Source: Enterobacter sp. CC120223-11
Lineage (GTDB): Bacteria > Pseudomonadota > Gammaproteobacteria > Enterobacterales > Enterobacteriaceae
Reading direction: 5' to 3'
DNA: 64,000 bases
Assembly (NCBI RefSeq): GCF_900215375.1
Contig: NZ_OBEF01000018.1
Span: 36,831 to 100,830 of the forward strand
Shown: positions 1 to 8,681 of the stretch, piece after piece
How the letters are laid out: every line of letters starts with the position of its first letter
Position numbering within the stretch: position 1 is the stretch's first letter
The notes under the pieces: model-generated
Database searches by the model: none
The model's input: only the letters and a program-made list of their open reading frames with translations
Told to the model about the DNA's origin: nothing
Program-made: the position numbers and the translations under genes

Positions 1-2195
1 GCACGCAAATGGACGCCCTGGAGGCACCCGCCACGCTGCTGCGCACCAACCAGCCGGATGGCTTCGACTGCCCGGGCTGCGCGTGGCCGGACAAAGAGCA
101 CAAGTCCACCTTCCAGTTCTGCGAGAACGGCGCGAAGGCCGTCACCTGGGAAGCTACCAGCAAGCGCGTGACGCCCGATTTTTTCGCAGCGCACAGCGTC
201 ATCTCGCTGCTGGCAATGAGCGATTTTGAGCTTGAAGGCTACGGCAGGCTTACGCACCCGCTGGTTTATCACCGCGAAAGCGACACCTTCCGCCCGGTTG
301 AGTGGCAGCAGGCGTTCGATCGCATCGGCGAAATTCTGCGTGGCCTCGAGCCTGACGCCGTGGAGTTTTATACCTCCGGGCGCACCTCGAACGAAGCGGC
401 GTACCTGTTTCAACTTTTCGCACGAGAGCTTGGGACCAACAACTTCCCCGACTGCTCCAATATGTGCCACGAAGCCACCAGCACCGGCCTGCCACGTTCG
501 ATTGGCATCGGCAAAGGCACCGTCTCGCTGGACGATTTTGATAAAACCGAGCTGGTTATCTCCATTGGCCACAACCCTGGCACCAACCACCCACGAATGA
601 TGGGCACCCTGCACGAACTCTCCCGGCGCGGCGTGCCGATCGTTGTCTTTAATCCACTGCGCGAGCGCGCGCTGGAGCGGTTTGCCGATCCGCAAAGCGT
701 AATTGAGATGGCAACTTATGGCTCGACGGACATCGCCTCGACCTATTTCCAGGTCAAAGCGGGCGGTGATGCGGCGGCCCTGAAGGGCATCGCGAAGCAC
801 CTGCTTGAGCTTGAGGCCCAGGAAGGCAAGGTGCTCGATCGCGAGTTTATTGCGACCCACACTGAAGGGTTTGCTGCCTTCGCCGAAGATATTGCGGCGA
901 CGGAGTGGGAAGCCATCGAGCAGGAATCCGGCCTGACGCGCGCCAACCTGCAAAGCGTAGCGGTTGCCTACGCCAAATCGAACGCCACCATCATCACCTA
1001 CGGGATGGGCATCACTCAGCACAATAAGGGCACCGCCAACGTGCGGCTGATTGCTGACCTGCTGCTGATGCGCGGCAACATCGGCAAACCCGGTGCCGGG
1101 ATCTGCCCGCTGCGAGGCCATTCCAACGTGCAGGGAAACCGCACGGTCGGTATCAGCGAGAAGCCCACGCAGGCATTTTTAAACCGCATTGAAGAAGTCT
1201 TTGGCTTCGTCCCGCCGTCAAAACACGGCCACGACGCGGTGATGGCAACCCAGGCGATGATTGCCGGCGAGGCCAAAGCGCTGATCTGTCTCGGCGGTAA
1301 TTTTGCGGTCGCCATGCCCGATCATGAACAGGTGTTCACGGCGATGCGTAATCTTGATCTCAGCGTCCACGTTGGCACTAAGCTCAACCGCTCGCATCTG
1401 CTAACCGCCCGTGAAACATACCTTTTTCCGTGCTTAGGACGTACCGAACTGGACGTGCAGCAAACCGGCAGGCAGTCGATCACCGTCGAAGACTCTATGT
1501 CGATGGTTCACGCCTCTTCCGGCAAGCTGAAACCCGCCTCTACACAGCTGTTGTCCGAACCGGCGATTGTCGCAGGGATGGCGAAAGCCACGCTGCCGGA
1601 CACTAAAATTGCCTGGGCAGATCTTGTCGCAGACTACGACCGTATCCGCGATTTGATTGAACAGACCATTCCAGGCTTCAGCAACTATAACGAAAGGATC
1701 CGCACTCCCGGCGGCTTCAGGATGCCGCTGCCGCCGACGGAACGCGTGTGGCCCACCGCCACCGGCAAAGCGATGTTCTCAGTCTTTGACGGGCTGGATG
1801 AAAACGCCAAAGGCGTCGGCGACAACACCCTGCGGATGATCACGCTGCGCAGCCACGATCAGTACAACACCACGCTTTATGCGCTGGACGACCGCTATCG
1901 CGGCGTGTTTGGCCGCCGTGACGTGCTGTTTATGAACGAAGGAGACATGACGGCGCTGGGGCTGGAGCACGGCGATCGGGTGGATATCGCCACCGCCCTG
2001 CCCGGAAGCACGCAGACGCTGGAGGACATTACCGTGGTGGCATACAGCATCGCATCAGGCTCCGTCGGAGCCTATTACCCGGAGGCGAACGTGCTGGTGC
2101 CGTTGGATTATCTCGACAAAGAGAGCGGCACGCCGTCGTACAAATCGGTGCCTGTACGGTTGACGCTGCGCTCGAAGGACATTCGCGCGCTTTAG
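1..2195 (+). CDS. ydeP: YdeP-type molybdopterin oxidoreductase, 5' end outside window
   Basis: The protein belongs to the FdhF/YdeP branch of the molybdopterin (bis-MGD) oxidoreductases and aligns from end to end with E. coli YdeP (759 aa), an oxidoreductase linked to acid resistance whose substrate is not known. The reading frame is open to the window edge (Thr-Gln before the ATG at 9), and YdeP has about 30 more residues at the N-terminus, so the gene is truncated by the window and the ATG at 9 is probably internal. A CPGC motif with a further Cys in CENGAK near the start, and CSNMC further on, are candidate iron-sulfur ligands. The SHDQYNTT stretch near the C-terminus lies in the molybdopterin dinucleotide-binding domain. 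It converges on catA with a REP pair between them. Any role in aromatic catabolism is not shown by the sequence. Confidence 0.85.
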   Translation, partial: TQMDALEAPATLLRTNQPDGFDCPGCAWPDKEHKSTFQFCENGAKAVTWEATSKRVTPDFFAAHSVISLLAMSDFELEGYGRLTHPLVYHRESDTFRPVEWQQAFDRIGEILRGLEPDAVEFYTSGRTSNEAAYLFQLFARELGTNNFPDCSNMCHEATSTGLPRSIGIGKGTVSLDDFDKTELVISIGHNPGTNHPRMMGTLHELSRRGVPIVVFNPLRERALERFADPQSVIEMATYGSTDIASTYFQVKAGGDAAALKGIAKHLLELEAQEGKVLDREFIATHTEGFAAFAEDIAATEWEAIEQESGLTRANLQSVAVAYAKSNATIITYGMGITQHNKGTANVRLIADLLLMRGNIGKPGAGICPLRGHSNVQGNRTVGISEKPTQAFLNRIEEVFGFVPPSKHGHDAVMATQAMIAGEAKALICLGGNFAVAMPDHEQVFTAMRNLDLSVHVGTKLNRSHLLTARETYLFPCLGRTELDVQQTGRQSITVEDSMSMVHASSGKLKPASTQLLSEPAIVAGMAKATLPDTKIAWADLVADYDRIRDLIEQTIPGFSNYNERIRTPGGFRMPLPPTERVWPTATGKAMFSVFDGLDENAKGVGDNTLRMITLRSHDQYNTTLYALDDRYRGVFGRRDVLFMNEGDMTALGLEHGDRVDIATALPGSTQTLEDITVVAYSIASGSVGAYYPEANVLVPLDYLDKESGTPSYKSVPVRLTLRSKDIRAL

Positions 2196-2196
2196 C

Positions 2197-2272
2197 ATTG
2201 CCGGGTGGCGGCTGCGCCTGACCCGGCCTACGAGTAGGCCCGGCAAGCACAAGCGCCGCCGGGCAATCTGTC
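2197..2272. repeat. REP pair (BIME) between the ydeP-like gene and catA
   Basis: Two inverted REP/PU-type palindromes lie between convergent genes: TTGCCGGGTGGCGGCTGCGC followed by CCCGGCCTAC, then GTAGGCCCGGCA and CGCCGCCGGGCAA in the opposite orientation. This is the usual extragenic position of such elements, which can act as mRNA-stabilising or terminator-like hairpins for both genes. Confidence 0.85.
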
Positions 2273-2275
2273 AGC

Positions 2276-3202
2276 TTACTCTTTCACGCGAGCACGCTTC
2301 CCGCGCGCTTCTTCCTCGCTGTCACTCGCCTTCACCAACGCAAAGTTGAAGCTGACTTCGGTGTGCGGCGCAGGAATATCGCGCTGCTGCGCAAGCTTTT
2401 CATCGGTGATTTTTACCGGGTCGGCGATCAGCTCTTCGCGGGTGGCAAAGGCAAAGTCGTCCCACAGATATTCATCGCCGTTGAGGTTGATCTGCGTGGT
2501 CAGGTGCTTAAAACCTGGCGCGGAGACGAAGAAGTGCACGTGCGCCGGGCGGTTGCCGTGGCGGCCGAGGCCGGTCAGCAGTTTTTGCGTCGGGCCATCC
2601 GGTGGGCAGCCGTAGCCGCAGGGCACAATACTGCGCACGGCGTAACGCCCTTCCGCGTCCGTTTCCACGCGGCGGCGCAGGTTATATTCGCTCTGCGATG
2701 CATCGAAGAAGGAGTAGCCGCCCAGCGTGTTCGCATGCCAGATATCCACCACCGCGCCCGCCACCGGTTTGCCGTTGAGATCGGTCACCTGCCCGTGCAG
2801 CCACATAGCTTCGGCCTTCTCGCTGCCGTCATCCATTCGTGCAAAACCTTTGCTCAGCGGCGCGTTCGCCACGTACAGCGGCCCTTCGATGGTACGCGGC
2901 GTGCCAGTGTTCTGCCCCGCTGCGGCCTCTTTTTCATCGGCACGCATATCCAGATAGTGCTCAAGGCCGAGCCCTGCCGCCAGCAGCGCCGCCTCCTGGC
3001 GCTGGCCGAGTTCGTTCAGGTAGTTCACCGCCAGCCAGAACTCTTCATCGGTAATGTCGAACTTTTTGATGGTATGACACAGGTCGCTCAGCAGCTGGTG
3101 CATGATGTTCTTGAAGCGCTCGTTGCCCTGTAACGCGTTCAGACCGCTGCTGATGGCAAGCAGGGATTCCAGTTCGGTTTGTTTCGCAGGATTGACTGAC
3201 AT
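2276..3202 (-). CDS. catA: catechol 1,2-dioxygenase
   Basis: Intradiol ring cleavage of catechol to cis,cis-muconate, a cytoplasmic non-heme Fe(III) enzyme. The 308 aa length is normal for the family. The N-terminal helical dimerisation domain (about 1-100) is followed by the beta-sandwich catalytic domain. The four iron ligands can be placed: Tyr163 (GGYS), Tyr197 (CGYG), His221 and His223 (RPAHVHFF). It is the last gene of the iac-cat run on the minus strand, 34 bases after catC. Catechol made by the Iac enzymes would be its substrate. Confidence 0.96.
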   Translation of the reverse strand: MSVNPAKQTELESLLAISSGLNALQGNERFKNIMHQLLSDLCHTIKKFDITDEEFWLAVNYLNELGQRQEAALLAAGLGLEHYLDMRADEKEAAAGQNTGTPRTIEGPLYVANAPLSKGFARMDDGSEKAEAMWLHGQVTDLNGKPVAGAVVDIWHANTLGGYSFFDASQSEYNLRRRVETDAEGRYAVRSIVPCGYGCPPDGPTQKLLTGLGRHGNRPAHVHFFVSAPGFKHLTTQINLNGDEYLWDDFAFATREELIADPVKITDEKLAQQRDIPAPHTEVSFNFALVKASDSEEEARGKRARVKE

Positions 3203-3236
3203 TGCGTGTTCCTCTTGTAGGGTAAGGTTTTTTTAT

Positions 3237-3524
3237 TTACTTCGCAGAGTGAATCGACGACGGGTGCTGGCACAGCGGCTGCACGGACATCGTCATGTAC
3301 GGATAAAGCGGTAAGGCGGTGAGCAGGTCGTGCAGCTCCTGGTTATCGGCGACGTCAAAAATACTGACGTTGGCGTACTGACCGACCACGCGCCAGATGT
3401 GCAGCCATTTGCCGTCGCGCTGAAGCTGCTGTGAATAGGCCTTCTCTCTGGCCTTGATTTCATCGGCCTGCGCCTGCGGCAGCGACGCCGGAATATTGAC
3501 CTGCATTTCCACTTTAAAAAGCAT
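3237..3524 (-). CDS. catC: muconolactone delta-isomerase
   Basis: Converts muconolactone to beta-ketoadipate enol-lactone, the third step of the catechol branch. The protein is 95 aa, the family's usual size, and begins MLFKVEMQVNIP. The frame stays open further upstream, but the start at 3524 is preceded by a strong AAAGGAG site and gives the canonical N-terminus. It lies 11 bases after catB and 34 bases before catA, so the order is catB-catC-catA. Enzymes for the later steps (enol-lactone hydrolase, CoA transferase, thiolase) are not in the window. Confidence 0.94.
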   Translation of the reverse strand: MLFKVEMQVNIPASLPQAQADEIKAREKAYSQQLQRDGKWLHIWRVVGQYANVSIFDVADNQELHDLLTALPLYPYMTMSVQPLCQHPSSIHSAK

Positions 3525-3535
3525 CCCGAGCTCCT

Positions 3536-4651
3536 TTAACGTCTTGAATAGTGGTGAAGTTTGTCGGCGTCGATCTCTATGCCGAGGCCTGGTCCCTGCG
3601 GCAGCGTTACCTGCCCGTCGCTGAAATCGAGCGGGTGCACCACGATGTCGTCCTTCAGCAGCAGCGGGCCAAACATCTCTGTGCCCCATTGCATACTGAC
3701 GGTCGACCAGGCATGCAGCGAAGCAACGCTGCCGAGGGTGCCTTCGAGCATCGTGCCGCCGTACAGCGCCACGCCCGCTGCCTGAGCAACGTGAGCAAGC
3801 TTCAGCGCCTGCGCCGGGCCGCCTGCTTTGGCAATTTTCAGCGCATAAGCTCCGGTGAAACCGTCGCTCGCCAGCGCGTAGCCGTCGTGGCTGGTTGCCA
3901 CGGCCTCATCGGCGAGGATCGGCACCTCAAAACGCTGGCTGAGAGCGATCAACCCGCGTCGGTCCCACAGCGGAATGGGCTGCTCCACAAGATCGATGCC
4001 GCCCGCCTGAAGCTGCGCCATGCCTTTAATGGCCGTGGTCAGATCCCACGCCTGATTGACGTCCACACGTACGCTGACGTCTTCACCTAACGCCGCTTTG
4101 ATTGCCAGCGCGTGGCGGATATCCGTCGCCAGGTCGCGCGCGCCAATTTTGAGTTTGAAGGTGTTATGCCGCCCTTCCGCCAGCAGCCGCTGCCCTTCGG
4201 CGATATCCTTTTCGGTATCGCCGCTCGCCAGCGTCCACAGCACCGGCAAACGCTGCGTCAGCGCCCCGCCCAGCAGCGAGCTGACGGGTAAGTTCAGCGA
4301 TTTTCCCAGCGCATCCAGAAAGGCAGTTTCGAGGGCCGACTTCGCAAAAGTGTTGCCCTTCACGCTGGCGTTCATGGTTTGTGCCAGCGCCGCCACGCCG
4401 CTGAAGGTCTGCCCGCACAGCAGTGGCGAAAGATAAGTTTCAATCGCCGACTTAATTGCTTCCGGGCTCTCCGCGCCGTAGCTCAGGCCGCCGATGGTGG
4501 TGGCTTCGCCCCAGCCGACCACGCCCTCCGCGCAGGTCATACGGACGATGGTCAGCGTCTGGCAGCCCATCGTCGTCATCGACAGCTTGTGCGGCCGCAC
4601 CGTCGGAATGTCCACCAGCCAGCAGGCGATGGACTCAATGGTGATACTCAT
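3536..4651 (-). CDS. catB: muconate cycloisomerase
   Basis: Enolase-superfamily enzyme that turns cis,cis-muconate into muconolactone. The 371 aa protein has the N-terminal capping domain and TIM barrel. The catalytic KLK motif is at 166-168, and the metal-binding acids are Asp197 (VRVD), Glu223 (LVEQP) and Asp248 (LADEA). The start MSITIESIA at 4651 was chosen over a longer open frame because it follows an AAGGAGAG site and matches CatB N-termini. Its ATG overlaps the stop of the upstream transporter gene (ATGA), which indicates translational coupling of transport and ring-cleavage steps. Confidence 0.95.
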   Translation of the reverse strand: MSITIESIACWLVDIPTVRPHKLSMTTMGCQTLTIVRMTCAEGVVGWGEATTIGGLSYGAESPEAIKSAIETYLSPLLCGQTFSGVAALAQTMNASVKGNTFAKSALETAFLDALGKSLNLPVSSLLGGALTQRLPVLWTLASGDTEKDIAEGQRLLAEGRHNTFKLKIGARDLATDIRHALAIKAALGEDVSVRVDVNQAWDLTTAIKGMAQLQAGGIDLVEQPIPLWDRRGLIALSQRFEVPILADEAVATSHDGYALASDGFTGAYALKIAKAGGPAQALKLAHVAQAAGVALYGGTMLEGTLGSVASLHAWSTVSMQWGTEMFGPLLLKDDIVVHPLDFSDGQVTLPQGPGLGIEIDADKLHHYSRR

Positions 4652-5973
4652 GCTTCTCTCCTTGTTAATTGTCTGGTGGACGGCAGGCTCCACAGCGCCA
4701 GCCACGCCAGTAATGCGTAAACCATCAGCAGCAGGGAAACCGGCCACGAGGCGTCAAATTCCATCAGCAGCGCCACCGCCAGCATTGGCCCGAGGCCGCC
4801 GGAGAAAATCGACCCGACCTCATGGCCGAGTGCCAGTCCGGAGTAGCGCACCCGCACCGGGAACAGATCGCTCATGATGCAGGGCTGGGTGCCAATCATC
4901 GCCCCGTGACATACCGGCAAGCCGAGTATCATGGCCACCATCACCCAGCCGTAGCTGCCGGTGGAGAGCAGCCAGAAGAACGGAAACGCCATCACCAGCA
5001 GGCCGATAACGCCGATGTAGTAAACAGGCTTCAGGCCGATGCGGTCCGACAGCGCGCCCCAGAACAGAATCGAGAAAAACTCCACCAGCATCGCCAGCGT
5101 CACCGCGCTGATGATCTCCCCGGTGCTGATGCCGATGTGTTTTGCATACACCACGGAAAATGTGAAAAAGATGTAGGACGCGCCATTTTCCGGCAGACGC
5201 AGCGCGATGGCCTGCAACAGCGCTTTCGGGTGTTCGCGTATAAGGATCAGCAGTGGGATTTTTTCGTGCTTCTCCTGCGGCTGTGCCTGAGCAAAGGCTT
5301 TGCTTTCACGGATGTTTTTGCGGATGTATACGCCGACCAGGAAGATAACTATGCTCAGCAGGAACGGCACGCGCCAGCCCCAGCTCATAAAATCGGCCTC
5401 TGGCAGCTGCTGCACCAGCCAGAAAGCGAAGGCCGACAGAACGAATCCGCCGGAGACGCCCATCTGGCTCCAGGCTGTGTAAAACCCGCGCTGCGCCGCC
5501 GGGGCGTTTTCGCTCAGCATCAGCACGCCCCCGCCCCACTCGCCGCCCGACGCCACGCCCTGTAAAAAGCGCAGGATGATGAGCGTCAGCGGTGCCCAAA
5601 GGCCAATCTGCGCATAGACCGGCAGCAGGCCAATCACGAAGGTGGTGGCACCCATCAGCGTCAGGGTCATGATCAGCGTCATCTTGCGGCTGTAGCGATC
5701 GCCGAGATGCCCGAAGACAATGCCGCCGAGCGGCCGGGCGAGAAAACCGACCGCAAACCCGGAGAACGCCAGCAGCGTGCCCTGCAGCGGATCGCCGCCC
5801 ACCGGGAAAAAGAGCGGGCCAAACACCAGCGCCGCCGCGGTGCCATAGAGGAAGAAGTCGTACCATTCGAGGGCGTTGCCCAGCACCGACGCCATCACCA
5901 GCTTGCGCATCTGCTGCGCATCGTGGGTGCCAGCGCCTGCGCTCACGCTATTTTCAGTTGCCACATTGCTCAT
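4648..5973 (-). CDS. MHS-family MFS transporter, probable aromatic acid importer
   Basis: A 441 aa major facilitator of the metabolite:H+ symporter (MHS) type, the group of ShiA, ProP and several aromatic-acid permeases. The family signature LGNALEWYDFFLYG is at about 31-44 and the loop 2/3 motif GHLGDRYSRK follows; about 12 hydrophobic segments are visible. It lies between iacG (27 bases) and catB (4-base overlap), so it is almost certainly co-transcribed with both pathways. A substrate such as indole-3-acetate, catechol or a related acid is inferred from position only. Confidence 0.82.
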   Translation of the reverse strand: MSNVATENSVSAGAGTHDAQQMRKLVMASVLGNALEWYDFFLYGTAAALVFGPLFFPVGGDPLQGTLLAFSGFAVGFLARPLGGIVFGHLGDRYSRKMTLIMTLTLMGATTFVIGLLPVYAQIGLWAPLTLIILRFLQGVASGGEWGGGVLMLSENAPAAQRGFYTAWSQMGVSGGFVLSAFAFWLVQQLPEADFMSWGWRVPFLLSIVIFLVGVYIRKNIRESKAFAQAQPQEKHEKIPLLILIREHPKALLQAIALRLPENGASYIFFTFSVVYAKHIGISTGEIISAVTLAMLVEFFSILFWGALSDRIGLKPVYYIGVIGLLVMAFPFFWLLSTGSYGWVMVAMILGLPVCHGAMIGTQPCIMSDLFPVRVRYSGLALGHEVGSIFSGGLGPMLAVALLMEFDASWPVSLLLMVYALLAWLALWSLPSTRQLTRREA

Positions 5974-6000
5974 TTCGCGTTGCCTCTTTTGGGGATGGGC

Positions 6001-6495
6001 CTACGCCTCTGCGTCCACGCCGACCGTGTGATAGCGGCGGTTGAAGTACACCAGGCCGTACGGCTGCTCGCTGATGCGGATCGCCTGCACCTGGCAGTAA
6101 AAGACCGAGTGGCTGCCGACTTCGTGGCAGTCAGCAATCAGGCAGTCGAAGCTTGCCACCGACGAACTGAGCACCGGCGCGCCGCTGGTCATCACCTGCC
6201 AGCTGTCGTGCAGGAAGCGCTGCTCCGAGCGCAGGCTGGCGTTGGCGAACACGCCCGAAAGCTCCTGATGGTCGCCAGACAGCACGTTGACGCAGAGCGT
6301 GCCGTTGCGCCGGAAGTGGTCGTGGGCGAAGGAGTTGCGGTTCATGCACACCAGCAGCGTCGGCGGCTGGTCGGTCACGCTACAGACGGCAGAAGCCGTG
6401 AAGCCAAATTTACCCGCCGGGCCGTCGGTGGTGATCACCGACACCGCGCTGCCGAGCTGGGCCATCGCATTACGAAATTCAGTTTGCAGAGTCAT
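6001..6495 (-). CDS. iacG: flavin reductase IacG of indole-3-acetate degradation
   Basis: A 164 aa NAD(P)H:flavin oxidoreductase of the HpaC/RutF type (split-barrel FMN-binding fold), with the typical N-terminus FRNAMAQLGSAVSVITTDG and FTASAVCSVTDQPPTLLVC. Such reductases supply reduced flavin to a separate monooxygenase; here the partner is the acyl-CoA-dehydrogenase-like IacA. It is the last iac gene, 10 bases after iacF. The gene name rests on the family plus the gene order iacHABICDEFG known from Acinetobacter. Confidence 0.88.
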   Translation of the reverse strand: MTLQTEFRNAMAQLGSAVSVITTDGPAGKFGFTASAVCSVTDQPPTLLVCMNRNSFAHDHFRRNGTLCVNVLSGDHQELSGVFANASLRSEQRFLHDSWQVMTSGAPVLSSSVASFDCLIADCHEVGSHSVFYCQVQAIRISEQPYGLVYFNRRYHTVGVDAEA

Positions 6496-6505
6496 AAGTC
6501 TCTCC

Positions 6506-7438
6506 TTACAGGTCGATCACTAAACGGCCACACTTCGCCCGCGAACAGCACAGCAGGATCTGATCGCCGTCGGCTTTTTCTTCATCGGTGAGGTAGCTGT
6601 CGCGATGGTCAGGTTCCCCTTCCAGCACCCCGGTCAGGCAGCTGCCGCAAATGCCCTGCTTGCAGGAGACCGTCACTTTCAGTCCCGCCTGCGCCAGCGC
6701 TTCGACGATGGTCTGGTTCTCCTGCACCTGCACGGTGATGCCGCTGGTAGCAGCCACCACCTCAAACGCCTCACCGCCCGTCTGGACCTCCGCGCTGAAG
6801 CACTCCTGGTGACATTGCTCAGGGCTATAGCCGTGTCGGGCTGCCTGCTCGCTCACCGCATCCATCAGCCGCGTCGGGCCGCAGACGTAAAGGTGCGTTT
6901 CCGGCGGCACATCGCTCAGCACGGCCTCCAGGTTCAGACGCTGCTCATCACTGAAGTGCAGCTGTACACGGTGCGCAAACGGGGCGTTTTCCAGCTGTGA
7001 AATAAACGCCGCCTGTGAGCGTGAACGGGCGCAGTAATGCAGCGAAAACGAGCGTCCCGCGGCGTGCAGCTCTGCGGCCATCGCCAGCATCGGTGTGATG
7101 CCAATCCCGCCGCCGATAAGCAGGCTGTGCGCCGCGTTTTCTTCCAGCGCGAAGAGGTTACGCGGGTCGCTCACGGTGACGACATCGCCTTCCTGAAGCG
7201 CATGGGCCGCCAGCGATCCGCCCTGTGAGGCTTTATCTTTGAGAATGCCTAACTGGTAGCATTGTCGGTCCTGCGGATCGCCACACAGCGAGTACGGGCG
7301 GATAAGCTCCGGCGTCAGGTGCAGATCGATGTGCGCCCCGGCGCGGTACGGCGGCAGCGCTTTGCCATCACCGTCCGCCAGCGTCAGCACCACCACCTCG
7401 CCCTGCAACTCGCGACGAATCACCTGAAGTGTCAGCAT
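6506..7438 (-). CDS. iacF: ferredoxin reductase subunit IacF, PDR/VanB type
   Basis: A 310 aa electron-transfer protein of the phthalate dioxygenase reductase type. In order it has a flavin-binding barrel (RPYSLCG near 48-54), an NAD-binding domain (LLIGGGIGITPML), and a C-terminal plant-type [2Fe-2S] ferredoxin with Cys259, Cys264, Cys267 and Cys297 or 298 in CX4CX2C-X29-C spacing. It would pass electrons from NADH to the Rieske oxygenase IacCD. It sits 9 bases after iacE and 10 bases before iacG. Confidence 0.9.
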   Translation of the reverse strand: MLTLQVIRRELQGEVVVLTLADGDGKALPPYRAGAHIDLHLTPELIRPYSLCGDPQDRQCYQLGILKDKASQGGSLAAHALQEGDVVTVSDPRNLFALEENAAHSLLIGGGIGITPMLAMAAELHAAGRSFSLHYCARSRSQAAFISQLENAPFAHRVQLHFSDEQRLNLEAVLSDVPPETHLYVCGPTRLMDAVSEQAARHGYSPEQCHQECFSAEVQTGGEAFEVVAATSGITVQVQENQTIVEALAQAGLKVTVSCKQGICGSCLTGVLEGEPDHRDSYLTDEEKADGDQILLCCSRAKCGRLVIDL

Positions 7439-7447
7439 GTTGCCTCC

Positions 7448-8188
7448 TTAACGCATAAACAGGCCGCCGTTGATGTCCCAGGTCGCCCCGGTGACAAACG
7501 ACGCTTGTGGAGATGCCAGCAACGCCACGGCCTGCGCCACAAAATCCGCCTCGCCAAGCTGGCCGACAGGGATCATCTGCAGCAGACCGGCCATTTTCTC
7601 TTCCGGCACCAGTGCGTGAACCATCGGCGAATCCACCGGGCCCGGCGCGATGGCGTTGACCGTCACGCCGGACTTGCTGAGCTCGCGGGCAAAGATTTTG
7701 GTCAGCGTCAGAATCCCGCCTTTCGATGCAGCGTAGTGCGCCCCTGAAGCCGTGCCGCCGTTCTGCCCGGCCAGTGAGGCCAGGTTGATGATTCGGCCAT
7801 AGCCCTGGCTTGCGAAGTAGCGCCCCATCGTCTGGCAGCCAACGAAGGTGCCGCGCAGGTTGGTTGCGATCACCCGGTCGAACTCTTCGACGCTAATCTC
7901 CATCACCGGCGTGGCGAGGGTCAGCGCGGCGTTGTTCACCAGCACATGAAGCTCACCAAAGCGGGCCTGAGTGAGTTCCAGCGCCCGGGCGAAGTCCTGC
8001 GGCTGGCGAATATCAAGCCTCAGCGCCAGCACCTTGCCCTGCCCGTCGTCCAGGCTTGCGGCGGCCTGCTGCGCGCGCGCCTCGTCCACATCGGTCAACA
8101 CAACCCGATAACCTTGCGCCAGCAGATGCGTGGCGATGGCATTGCCCAGACCGGACGCCGCGCCGGTCACTAATGCAACTTGCGACAT
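7448..8188 (-). CDS. iacE: short-chain dehydrogenase IacE
   Basis: A 246 aa classical SDR: TGAASGLG nucleotide-binding loop at 8-15, NNAA at 85-88, and the catalytic set Ser138, Tyr152, Lys156 (YAASK). In the iac pathway IacE is assigned to oxidation or reduction of a hydroxylated intermediate between IAA and catechol; the exact step is not readable from the sequence. The start at 8188 (MSQVALVTG) was preferred to the longer frame because a GAGGAG site precedes it at good spacing. Confidence 0.88.
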   Translation of the reverse strand: MSQVALVTGAASGLGNAIATHLLAQGYRVVLTDVDEARAQQAAASLDDGQGKVLALRLDIRQPQDFARALELTQARFGELHVLVNNAALTLATPVMEISVEEFDRVIATNLRGTFVGCQTMGRYFASQGYGRIINLASLAGQNGGTASGAHYAASKGGILTLTKIFARELSKSGVTVNAIAPGPVDSPMVHALVPEEKMAGLLQMIPVGQLGEADFVAQAVALLASPQASFVTGATWDINGGLFMR

Positions 8189-8198
8189 AACTCGCTCC

Positions 8199-8681
8199 TC
8201 AGAGGATGTAGCCGATGCTGTGCAGCACATCATCGCTGTTGACCAGGCGGATCACCTTTTGCTGAATCAGCCAGCTTTCGCCGTGGCGCTGTAGCTGCCA
8301 GGTGATATCCGCCGCGTAATGACGGCTGTGCCCTTTGCGGTGCTCCCACAAGGACTGTGCGCCGCGCACCACGATGCGTTCGGCGTCCGATTCCAGGATG
8401 CGGAAGCGCGACAGCGTGCGCAGCGTTCTGGCGCGTGGCGTGGTGGAAATGGACTCGCCGCTGTAGAGCCGCTGCACGCGCTTCTCGCGCATGTGGTGAT
8501 CGTCGCAGGCGTAGTTGAGCGTGTTTTTAAAATCGGTGGCCTGCGGGTCGATCGGCACGACGTACAGGCCATCGCGCTGCCACAGTTCGAGCCAGGCGTT
8601 GAATTCCCCCTGATCGAGCAGGTCGCCTTCGAGGTTGATCACCGCCATCGCGGTAAACAGGGCTGATTCTGGCGTCATCAT
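8199..8681 (-). CDS. iacD: ring-hydroxylating dioxygenase small subunit IacD
   Basis: The beta subunit of a Rieske aromatic oxygenase: 160 aa, NTF2-like fold, with the family features EGDLLDQGEFNAWLELW and the YACDDHHMREKRVQRL segment. It has a structural role beside the catalytic IacC. The start MMTPES at 8681 overlaps the stop of iacC (ATGA), with a GGAGGG site upstream; the in-frame extension further upstream lies within iacC and is unlikely. IacE follows after 10 bases. Confidence 0.88.
   Translation of the reverse strand: MMTPESALFTAMAVINLEGDLLDQGEFNAWLELWQRDGLYVVPIDPQATDFKNTLNYACDDHHMREKRVQRLYSGESISTTPRARTLRTLSRFRILESDAERIVVRGAQSLWEHRKGHSRHYAADITWQLQRHGESWLIQQKVIRLVNSDDVLHSIGYIL

Noticed and set aside
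2363..3133. 256-codon open frame opposite catA
   Set aside because: Antisense shadow of catA with a composition typical of such frames.
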